Shown piece after piece: positions 53,013 through 61,040 of a stretch of DNA of 64,000 nt. A program made the translations under genes and the position numbers. The DNA comes from JALZUV01 sp964654855 (lineage in GTDB: Bacteria > Pseudomonadota > Alphaproteobacteria > Rickettsiales > JALZUV01): assembly GCA_964654855.1 (NCBI GenBank), contig CAZZJS010000004.1, forward strand, positions 1 through 64,000, given 5' to 3'. The notes under the pieces were generated by a model that was not told where the DNA came from, ran no database searches, and was given only the letters and a program-made list of their open reading frames with translations. Position 1 is the stretch's first letter, and each line of letters opens with the position of its first letter.

Positions 53013-54890
53013 CTACGTTGTCGCAGGCACATCGCCTGGTGCATCATTGCCTGGAGGTGCTGCGGCCTCCTCTGTTTCCGGTGGAGCTTCTGGTTCAGCC
53101 TCCGCTGCCCCTGGCTTCTTACGTGGATCGTATGGTTCCTGCGTTGGAACATCCACCGGCCCTGGCCCTGTCATTTGCTTAAACTGATTTTGACCCCAAG
53201 CACGTTTACAGAAAGTAGGGTCTTGGAAGTAGAAAATCTTTTGTGTTTTAATAGGCGGGAAAGATTCGATCAGCAGAATCTGTTCATCACGCGGCAGCTG
53301 AATCACCTCTTGCGGTAAGAGCAATGCACGCTGAATTTCTGATTCATTGACCGTACGAGACCCTGGATTCAGATCGAGGAATTTCGGTTTATTATGCGAA
53401 TATTGCTTCACAGTTTTATTACCAATTAGCTGCGAAATCATATTCGCTGTATCGATATTATTCGCCGCAAACGTGATACGATAATAACTGTTCGATAGGA
53501 ACGAGTTCATACCCGCTTCTTCATAAATACCTTTCAGCTGTTGGGTATCCTGAGCAATCAGGAAGAGTTTCACACGATAACCACGGAAATAGGCAATACC
53601 GCTTTGGAAGGCGGTCATTTCACCAAGGGTTGGGAACTCATCCATCACAAACAATACGCCATATTTTTCTTCCGGCGTTGGCATGTGGCGCGTTAAGAAG
53701 TCAGCTGCTTGCTGATAGAATACTTTCAATAAGGGCTCTAAACGTTGCAAGTTATCCGGTGTCACACCACAATAAACAGTAAGTTTTTCTTTCTTTAACT
53801 GCATCAAATTAAAGTCAGAAGAGGCGGTTGAAGTATCAATCAATGGGTTTGCCCAAAGCTCTAAACCGGAGTTCATGGTCGAGATCACACCCGAACGTTC
53901 TTTATCTGCTTTCTGTAAGAAGGCAGCGATATTCATATAGCTTACTGGATGGATTTTTTTACCGATCGTATCCAACACCACGGCTAATGAATACACTACA
54001 TCATCCGAACGCATGGTACGCACCACTTCACCAAAGGAAGTGGGTTTATTAGGATCGGCACAGAGATAGAGAATCACTCCAAGTAAAAGCGACCGCGCCT
54101 CATTCATCCAAAATTCTTGCTCTGGTAAAATGAGGTTACAGATTTTTTGTACATCATCCACCATCTGACCAGGTTTGGTCGAAATCCAATCCAGCGGGTT
54201 ATAGCAGTGGGTTTTACCATCTGGATCTGCGGGGTTCCAAACATAACAATCATGGCCAACCGTCGCACGCCAACCTGACGTTACAAGGAAATTCTCCAGC
54301 TTAATATCGTGGCACACCACGGACTCTTCCCAGAAAAGGAGGTTTGGTAATACGAAGCCCACACCTTTACCAGAACCGGTTGGAGCAAAGAGCAGTGCGT
54401 GTTGAAAGTCATCCGCTACTAGATAATTTTTGGCACCAGTACGACCCAGTAAGAAACCTTTTTTAGAGCGCAAACCAGCACGCTTAATATCTGCCTCTGA
54501 TGCCCATTTCGCCGAACCGTGAATTTCTTCTTGCTCTTTAAACGGACGAAAATCAAGAAGCGGCGCGCGCATCATCCAAATTAAAACGATCATGCCAAAA
54601 ACAGAACCAACAATCGGTCCAAAGAGCTTCATTTGGAAATCAGAGTTTTGTAGTTGCGGATGAGCGCTGTAGGGCAGATAGAAATCTGCGAACATCCATT
54701 TCATGTAAGTCCACCAACCCACTGGGCTGATCATTTGCATGGCATAGGCTTTACCATATTGCTCGCCGTAAAGATGCGACAAACCTAAATAAACACTCCC
54801 AATTCCTCCCAGATAAACGGGTATAATCATCAAAACTAGGATGACCCCTGAAATCAGAAGAAAATTCGCTGTATCCGAATTATTGGACAT
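53013..54890 (-). CDS. virD4: Type IV secretion coupling protein VirD4
   Basis: 625 aa. Two N-terminal membrane helices (about 11-34 and 85-108) precede the ATPase. Walker A LLFAPTGSGKGVGFVLPNLLFW lies near residue 172; Walker B is VLFVMDEFPTLGEM. The last 60 residues are Pro/Glu/Ala-rich. VirD4 recruits substrates to the secretion channel at the inner membrane. It lies 9 nt after virB11, at the end of the T4SS part of the operon. Confidence 0.97.
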   Translation of the reverse strand: MSNNSDTANFLLISGVILVLMIIPVYLGGIGSVYLGLSHLYGEQYGKAYAMQMISPVGWWTYMKWMFADFYLPYSAHPQLQNSDFQMKLFGPIVGSVFGMIVLIWMMRAPLLDFRPFKEQEEIHGSAKWASEADIKRAGLRSKKGFLLGRTGAKNYLVADDFQHALLFAPTGSGKGVGFVLPNLLFWEESVVCHDIKLENFLVTSGWRATVGHDCYVWNPADPDGKTHCYNPLDWISTKPGQMVDDVQKICNLILPEQEFWMNEARSLLLGVILYLCADPNKPTSFGEVVRTMRSDDVVYSLAVVLDTIGKKIHPVSYMNIAAFLQKADKERSGVISTMNSGLELWANPLIDTSTASSDFNLMQLKKEKLTVYCGVTPDNLQRLEPLLKVFYQQAADFLTRHMPTPEEKYGVLFVMDEFPTLGEMTAFQSGIAYFRGYRVKLFLIAQDTQQLKGIYEEAGMNSFLSNSYYRITFAANNIDTANMISQLIGNKTVKQYSHNKPKFLDLNPGSRTVNESEIQRALLLPQEVIQLPRDEQILLIESFPPIKTQKIFYFQDPTFCKRAWGQNQFKQMTGPGPVDVPTQEPYDPRKKPGAAEAEPEAPPETEEAAAPPGNDAPGDVPATT

Positions 54891-54899
54891 ATGCCGAGT

Positions 54900-55883
54900 C
54901 TACTCCCCTTCGCCTTTAAAATATACTTCCGACACATAACGTCGTCCCCGTGCACCACGTTTTAGCTGAATGATGACGTTGATTACATTCTCAACATAGT
55001 TTTTGATTTGATCTCGCGTGATACCAAGCCCCGCTTGCATTACCATCAGAATCAACTGCTCCAATGCTAAATTCGGTGTATCAGCATGCAGCGTAGAAAT
55101 GGAACCAGGGTGACCTGTATTCACCGCACGTAAGAAGCTAAAAGCTTCTGCTCCGCGCAACTCACCTACGATAATACGATCCGGACGTAAGCGTAAGCAA
55201 GCCTCAATCAAATCCTGTGTATCGACTTTGGCAAGCCCCTGCCCACCCTTGGAAGAAAGCAAATGCACACGGTTTTGAATGTGATCAATTTTTACTTCAC
55301 GCGCATCTTCTACTGTGATGATTCGTTCACTTGCAGGAATTTCTTTTAAGGCTGCGTTCACAAAAGTGGTTTTACCGGTTGAGGTACCACCGCTGACAAT
55401 AATATTTTTCTTTAGCGCAACAGCTTGTTTAATAAATTCTTTCACATTTCCTTGGTCGAGCAACTCACGCAATTTAATATCATCGGTATTTTCCAACTGC
55501 GCCACCTCGGTCGATTGAAATGCACCGAAGCTCTCATACTCATCCAGATCTAAATCAAGCGTGCTTGGTTTACGAATAGACATCGCAACCGTTCCCACCT
55601 CTACCGCCGGCGGAAAGACAATTTGAATACGCTCACCTTGCGGAAGGGTTGCTGAAAGAATAGGGGCTTCTTCACTAATATGCTGATCTGTCGATTGCGC
55701 AATTAGTCGCGCCAAGCTTTTTAGATGTTCTAAATTAAATTCCGGAATGTGCTCCAAACGCATTTCACCGCGCTGCTCCACCCATGCTTCATTTGGCTGG
55801 TTAATGGAAATTTCTGTCACTCCATCACGCTCAAATAAAGCCTGAATAGGAGTTAAATAGGTTTGAAGCGCCGTAACACTCAT
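54900..55883 (-). CDS. virB11: Type IV secretion ATPase VirB11
   Basis: 327 aa. NIIVSGGTSTGKTTFVNAAL (Walker A near residue 168), VEDAREVKI (Asp box), RLRPDRIIVGELRGAEAFSFLRA (Walker B) and NTGHPGSISTLHAD (His box) are all present. It is a hexameric traffic ATPase at the inner membrane that powers assembly and transport. The start overlaps the virB10 stop by 4 nt. Confidence 0.97.
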   Translation of the reverse strand: MSVTALQTYLTPIQALFERDGVTEISINQPNEAWVEQRGEMRLEHIPEFNLEHLKSLARLIAQSTDQHISEEAPILSATLPQGERIQIVFPPAVEVGTVAMSIRKPSTLDLDLDEYESFGAFQSTEVAQLENTDDIKLRELLDQGNVKEFIKQAVALKKNIIVSGGTSTGKTTFVNAALKEIPASERIITVEDAREVKIDHIQNRVHLLSSKGGQGLAKVDTQDLIEACLRLRPDRIIVGELRGAEAFSFLRAVNTGHPGSISTLHADTPNLALEQLILMVMQAGLGITRDQIKNYVENVINVIIQLKRGARGRRYVSEVYFKGEGE

Positions 55884-57076
55884 TGAATTATCCTCACTCT
55901 ACTAACTGTCTCTCCAGGGAATTCCAAATCACGGTTCACATAGACCTTTAACGGCGTCCCCTGATCAACCGTGATACTTGGGCGCGCATCTAACAACCCT
56001 CCCACCACTTGTCGAGAGACTGCACCTATACCCGTGACTCCTTCTGTAATTGCCGTATCGACTGAGCTTGTGCTTTGCGTTGTTGCGCCATCGGTATTTT
56101 GAGTAGTAGTAGAACCTTCCGGATCTAAAATAGCATCACTAATACCCGCCAAGGTTATACCTAAAATTGAGGTTAGAACCGCACCGCCAAAAATCTCAAA
56201 ATAACGATCATCCACATGCCCCGGCATGCCCGAGCGACCTAGACGATCTACCGTTTGTGAATTTAATTCAATATCAATCCCATCCGGGCGAATTAAGCGA
56301 CTCCAAATAATAAAGACTCGTCCCTGTCCACGCACCGTTTCTGTATTATAGGTTCCAATAATACGTGAACCCTTGGGAATCAGCACACCGTACCCAGCCT
56401 CCGCATATACATCACGGGTAACCAAAGCGCGCAATGGCCCTTGCAATGTCGTATCTAATGCTGTTTCCAAAACAGCATCAATAACTTTACCTTGAAGAAT
56501 TAGATTTTCTAAATCTCCTACCTGAGTTGCAATTGCCCGCTCTGCTTGAGTAAATCCATCACCTTCCTCTTCCGCTGGAGTTTCATCCGGTGTACCACTA
56601 AGAATCAACATTTCCGAAGCGCGGCGAGCTTGAAGCTGCTCATTCGCCAAATCCCCACCAATGAAATCAATATCCGGTGCCGCAGGTGGCGGAGGTAGCT
56701 CTGGTAAAGGCTCCACCTCTGGAGTTGCAATCGGAGGAGGAGGTGGCAAGGGTGGCGCCAGAATCGGCGCTGACGGCAACGGAATATCTTCAGCAGCAGC
56801 AACCGAAGCACCACCTTCTGAAACACCTCCTGATTGCGCAGGCACAGGTACAGCTACTTGCTCATCTCCACCTGAAAAAATTTGATAGAGTAAAAACAAA
56901 CCTAAAACGCCACCTATGACAATTAAAATCATGTTTTTATTCGCCGACGAAGCAACAGCAGGAGCAGATGCTTCCGCAAAAGTATTTTCTTCTGGCGCTT
57001 GCTCAGGAGAATAACCTTCATCTTCGTATCCACCAGGCTCTTCTGGTGGAGGCGGGCTTTGTTCTTGGTCAGACAT
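55880..57076 (-). CDS. virB10: Type IV secretion protein VirB10
   Basis: 398 aa. A Pro/Glu-rich cytoplasmic N-terminus, one membrane helix (NMILIVIGGVLGLFLLYQIF, about 47-66), a Pro-rich periplasmic linker, and the TrbI/VirB10 domain: ILQGKVIDAVLETALDTTLQGPLRALV, AGYGVLIPKGSRIIGTYN, VFIIWSRLIRPDGIDIELNS. It spans both membranes and forms the outer-membrane pore with VirB7 and VirB9. The virB9 stop and virB10 start share one base. Confidence 0.96.
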   Translation of the reverse strand: MSDQEQSPPPPEEPGGYEDEGYSPEQAPEENTFAEASAPAVASSANKNMILIVIGGVLGLFLLYQIFSGGDEQVAVPVPAQSGGVSEGGASVAAAEDIPLPSAPILAPPLPPPPPIATPEVEPLPELPPPPAAPDIDFIGGDLANEQLQARRASEMLILSGTPDETPAEEEGDGFTQAERAIATQVGDLENLILQGKVIDAVLETALDTTLQGPLRALVTRDVYAEAGYGVLIPKGSRIIGTYNTETVRGQGRVFIIWSRLIRPDGIDIELNSQTVDRLGRSGMPGHVDDRYFEIFGGAVLTSILGITLAGISDAILDPEGSTTTQNTDGATTQSTSSVDTAITEGVTGIGAVSRQVVGGLLDARPSITVDQGTPLKVYVNRDLEFPGETVSRVRIIQ

Positions 57077-58218
57077 TAGAACTGAATATAACTACCTGGT
57101 GCCGTTGAAGGCAAAGGCAGTCCCATTGGCGAAACATTCATCGAAGAAGATGAAAACTCATCTGCCGCACTAGGCTTCATAAAGCGCTCCAATGAAGGTA
57201 AACGACGTGGCGCTAACATTGGGTTACGATACGAACCGCGCGGATACTCTCTTGCTAACTGTTGAGCAGATTTACCCATTTCATTCACAATAAAAGGTGC
57301 ACGCGGATGCGGCATTTTAGGCGGCGGCGCTACGGCAACATGTGGCGGCACAATCATACCAAACGGCTTACGCGCAACATTCACCGGCGGCACCGGCGTT
57401 GCAGGGCGCGTCATGACTTGCGGTGAAGCCATCGGAGGTGCTGAAACAGGCGGCAATGCTGGAGAGTAAAGCGGCTGCCCCATAGGCACCTGCGGTAGTG
57501 CTGGCATCATAGGAGCTTGCTGCATCGTCAGTGGCGGCAATGCAGGCATTGACGAAACAGGAGGCAAAACTGGCATTGGCGCCATGGCAGAAGATGGCGG
57601 CAACGCGGGCGCGGATAATGGAGGCAGCGGCGGAAGCGATGGCATTTGCATCGGCGCCTGCATTGACGGCATCATTGGTTGCGGCGGAGCAACTGGTGCT
57701 TGCGACATTTGGAATACTGGAGGCACAGCAGACGTCACAGGAGGTGAAGGAAAGGCCGCCATCATTGGCTGTGGCAGATGAGATCTTCCCGCAAACCGAT
57801 GAGACCTATCCGAAGGGTAATAGAACCGCACCACATAAACCAATTCATCCCACCCTTGCTGGCCTGGTTGGGCAGAATAAAGATCAAACTGATACGTACG
57901 CTGATCAGTTACAACCGTCATATTTGTATGGGCCTTATCCTCCATTGCACGCACAAAAATACGATTCTCATCTGGAGTAATCTGCCAGCCAGAGCGGTCA
58001 CCTACGGAGATCGTATTAATCTCTTCCTCTTCTCCAAATTCGATATTCATTTGATAGCCATAATGCGTTAGTACGCGATAGACATCATTTGCATTGTAAA
58101 CGAACGTTTTGATACGACTATCTGTCGGCACTGGCGTTCCCGTGACAAAGGCAAATACAGGAGATGCAAAAAGCATCACCGAAATCAAACAAGCCAGTAA
58201 TTTGAATTTATTCATCAT
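57076..58218 (-). CDS. virB9: VirB9-type protein with N-terminal domain only and a Pro/Met-rich tail
   Basis: 380 aa. Signal peptide (FKLLACLISVMLFASPVFA) and a clear CagX/VirB9 N-terminal domain (SRIKTFVYNANDVYRVLTHYGYQMNIEF, SVGDRSGWQITPDENRIFVRAM, about residues 34-150). The expected C-terminal ring domain is not seen. Instead about 200 residues rich in Pro, Met and Ala (MPSLPPLPPLSAPALPPSS) follow, then a short tail. The full-length VirB9 is at 30877-31650. Its start overlaps the virB8 stop. Confidence 0.85.
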   Translation of the reverse strand: MMNKFKLLACLISVMLFASPVFAFVTGTPVPTDSRIKTFVYNANDVYRVLTHYGYQMNIEFGEEEEINTISVGDRSGWQITPDENRIFVRAMEDKAHTNMTVVTDQRTYQFDLYSAQPGQQGWDELVYVVRFYYPSDRSHRFAGRSHLPQPMMAAFPSPPVTSAVPPVFQMSQAPVAPPQPMMPSMQAPMQMPSLPPLPPLSAPALPPSSAMAPMPVLPPVSSMPALPPLTMQQAPMMPALPQVPMGQPLYSPALPPVSAPPMASPQVMTRPATPVPPVNVARKPFGMIVPPHVAVAPPPKMPHPRAPFIVNEMGKSAQQLAREYPRGSYRNPMLAPRRLPSLERFMKPSAADEFSSSSMNVSPMGLPLPSTAPGSYIQF

Positions 58219-58925
58219 TGTAGAACCTCATTATCCACCTGGTAAGATAGCACCCTGAAACCAATCGGGTTCAGATAGCGCTCCTCCACCGCCAAGTTGA
58301 GTGTTGTGTAAGTGTATTCCATCAAAATTACTCGATCATATTGCTTCTTGCCGCCATTGATCTCTTCGACAATACGTACACGAACCTGAATCTGACAAGT
58401 CACATCAGCACAAGTACCGTTTTTATCAAGACGAGCCATCGATTTAATTTTCACCTCGCGCGCACCCGATCCACCTGACTTCGCAATAAAGCTATCAGGA
58501 TTATTCGGATTCACCGTCCAAGCATATTGACGGAAGACAGCAGACGGATCAGAGCTGAGGCGAACCACATGAAAATTTTGCTGAATAGCTGCATTGAAGC
58601 TTTCACGTGCCTTGATGTAACGAACGATAAAGAAGTTATTAATTGACTCTTGCGCTGCAAGCTCAGTTGCTGTTGCTGCACGCACCACCTGCGTTACCCC
58701 GCTGCGCGGCTCCACCTGAATCACAAAGGGCTCCACTGTAACGATAGGAATATTGCGATAAACAAAGAAAATAGCGATGGCAGAGAAGATAATCGCCATA
58801 AGAGACAAAACAGATAAGACGTTACGCTGGACAAGAACCGACTGATGCCGGTCTGTATACCAGTTCTTTTGGGTCGTTTCCGCAGCACTTTTCTTGCCTA
58901 GGAGCTGTTGCAGCTTATCCAGCAT
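58215..58925 (-). CDS. virB8: Type IV secretion protein VirB8, operon copy
   Basis: 236 aa. A cytoplasmic N-terminus with WYTDRHQSVLVQRN, one membrane helix (VLSVLSLMAIIFSAIAIFFVY, about 36-57), and the periplasmic domain ending in the VirB8 hallmark RYLNPIGFRVLSYQVDNE. It nucleates the inner-membrane complex. It differs strongly from the copy at 30110. The 90-nt gap to virB6 holds no VirB5 or VirB7 candidate I can identify. Confidence 0.94.
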   Translation of the reverse strand: MLDKLQQLLGKKSAAETTQKNWYTDRHQSVLVQRNVLSVLSLMAIIFSAIAIFFVYRNIPIVTVEPFVIQVEPRSGVTQVVRAATATELAAQESINNFFIVRYIKARESFNAAIQQNFHVVRLSSDPSAVFRQYAWTVNPNNPDSFIAKSGGSGAREVKIKSMARLDKNGTCADVTCQIQVRVRIVEEINGGKKQYDRVILMEYTYTTLNLAVEERYLNPIGFRVLSYQVDNEVLQ

Positions 58926-59015
58926 GCCATTACTCTCTTATTATTTTTATCGTAAAATTAGACTGCTTTTACAGTTCACGCAAGGCAGGAAATGCTCTTA
59001 AATAACATTCACTCT

Positions 59016-61040
59016 CTAGTCACCAGACTTACCCTTATTCTCAAGTGCGTCCTCTATTGTCATTTTGAAGAATGATTTTTTCTGCGCCCTACTACGAGAC
59101 TGTTCACCTCTCCAAGGAGCATCGGTTTGACTCTCACGCGCGACATCCTTTGGCAAATCTTCTCGAATTCTTTTTGCCTTACCCATTTCTTTTCTCTTCT
59201 TTTTCCAATCTTTATCCGCAACATCAAGCTGCTCTTTGGTAACCTCTCCTTTTTTATAAAGAGTTTCCATATCATTCTTATGCTTTTTCGCATCAGAATA
59301 AGCTTCGACTGACCTTCTAACTTGCGTATTAGCTTGCTCGCGCGCCCGATCAATATCGCGACGCTCTTGGGCATAAGCACGGTCTTTCTCGTAATCATTA
59401 CTACCCGCCACTTGATATTCTCCATGGGTTACTGCAGCAAACCCACCCCCCGTTGCACGGAAGGCACGACCAATACTGGTTCGTTCAATAAGACTTAAAT
59501 CATCCCGCATCGAATCCGTACGCCAGCGTTGACTGAAGCCTGCTTCAAACTTCTGTGTTGATTGCTGGAAACCAACAGCCCTCCCTTCCATAAGACTTGA
59601 TTGTGAAAGTGATGGTCTACCCATTTGTGATTGCCCAGTAAGCGTATGAACTAGATTTGCACCACCTAAGGCTCTAGCGATATCGGGTCCCATTTTCATA
59701 AATTGCTCCATCACCATCGTGAGAACTAAAAAGACGACCGAATTAATGGCTATAAATCTAAAAAAAGCATTATGGTGTATTAAATCAGGCCAATCTACGG
59801 TGGCAACAAAAGGGGGGCCTAGACAAGGCGCAGCAGTATTAAGATACGGCCTACCATTATCTACGGCGGCATCATAGGCCGTGCCCGCACCATTTGGATC
59901 AGTAGTAAAGTTAGGCTCACAAATGCTACACCCAGGTATATCTTCGAATGTCATAAGACCAGGTATTGAAATAGTACCTGTGTGCGGTTTGATGATAAGC
60001 GATAGCTCTTCAATAAAATTCCCAATATCTACTAAAACTGCAAAACCCATAATGCCAAAAATAACAAATATCTGAATCACATTAGATCCTAAATAAGAAA
60101 GCCAATGTTTGAATAAATCTTCTGTTGTTTTAAAGAGCGCAAAACTCACAAAAATTGGCATGGCAGCGATAAGGAACGTAACCATCACTAGTGCGTATAA
60201 ATAACCATAAGCAGCACGCGCAAAGAAGGCTAAATAAAAAAGTAAAACCGAGAGCACAAAAAACGTTGCTAGCGGAAAGAACAGAACTAATACCATTATA
60301 AAATTAGCTGGCGAACAAAGATTCTCAGGATCCAAGGCCTTATCTCGAGCGGTATGCCACAGTTCTGATAAATCACCCAATAGCGTATCCGTACTATTAA
60401 AAGGGTTTCCAGCTCCTGCCAAACCAACTGTGTCGGCTAAGCCTGAGGCCGCCCCTCCCACATTTGTAGCCAAATCATCAAAACCCGCCATCATCAACTG
60501 AACGGTGGCTTTCATAATCCCAATATAAAGGGCATAAGCTAAATTAATGGCAACACCTGCATTGGTTACAAAAAGTGCTACCAAGCCCATTTTGAAGATT
60601 AAAACTGATACCTCTTTTACCGTAAAACGAATAATCCCCGTCGCAAAGCATATACCTGTAAAGGCCATCAGCAACATCATCATTGCCCCAAAGGGAGCTA
60701 ACCATGCATCACGAATCGCGCAAAAGGCCGTGCTTAATACTAAGCCTAGAGTTGTTTCAATAATGCAAAAAAACCGTCGAAACATACCAGCAGGCTTTTT
60801 ACGCACATTACCGTCAGCATCCGTATATGTAATAATAGCACCTGATGCATCCCTAGCGTAAGGATCGCAAAGCGCCGGATCACCATTCCTACCGTCAAAT
60901 AAATTATCAGATGAACTAACACCGCCCGTACAAACAAGACCACTATCAATATCAATATCTAAGATTTGCGCCTGAGCTTCTACAGGTAAGAAACTTACTG
61001 CTAGTAGCATGAAACACATTATTGCAAATCTTTGAATCAC
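59016..61040 (-). CDS. virB6: Type IV secretion protein VirB6 with a hydrophilic C-terminal extension
   Basis: 674 aa, longer than the Agrobacterium VirB6 (about 300). After a signal-like start (FAIMCFMLLAVSFLPVEAQA) come several membrane helices (AFGAMMMLLMAFTGICFATGIIRF; FPLATFFVLSVLLFYLAFFARAAYGYLYALVMV). A Cys-containing periplasmic loop (about 370-420) and a last helix follow. The final 200 residues are charged and coiled-coil-like. VirB6 forms the inner-membrane channel base. Long VirB6 forms are typical of rickettsial systems. Confidence 0.9.
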   Translation of the reverse strand: MIQRFAIMCFMLLAVSFLPVEAQAQILDIDIDSGLVCTGGVSSSDNLFDGRNGDPALCDPYARDASGAIITYTDADGNVRKKPAGMFRRFFCIIETTLGLVLSTAFCAIRDAWLAPFGAMMMLLMAFTGICFATGIIRFTVKEVSVLIFKMGLVALFVTNAGVAINLAYALYIGIMKATVQLMMAGFDDLATNVGGAASGLADTVGLAGAGNPFNSTDTLLGDLSELWHTARDKALDPENLCSPANFIMVLVLFFPLATFFVLSVLLFYLAFFARAAYGYLYALVMVTFLIAAMPIFVSFALFKTTEDLFKHWLSYLGSNVIQIFVIFGIMGFAVLVDIGNFIEELSLIIKPHTGTISIPGLMTFEDIPGCSICEPNFTTDPNGAGTAYDAAVDNGRPYLNTAAPCLGPPFVATVDWPDLIHHNAFFRFIAINSVVFLVLTMVMEQFMKMGPDIARALGGANLVHTLTGQSQMGRPSLSQSSLMEGRAVGFQQSTQKFEAGFSQRWRTDSMRDDLSLIERTSIGRAFRATGGGFAAVTHGEYQVAGSNDYEKDRAYAQERRDIDRAREQANTQVRRSVEAYSDAKKHKNDMETLYKKGEVTKEQLDVADKDWKKKRKEMGKAKRIREDLPKDVARESQTDAPWRGEQSRSRAQKKSFFKMTIEDALENKGKSGD

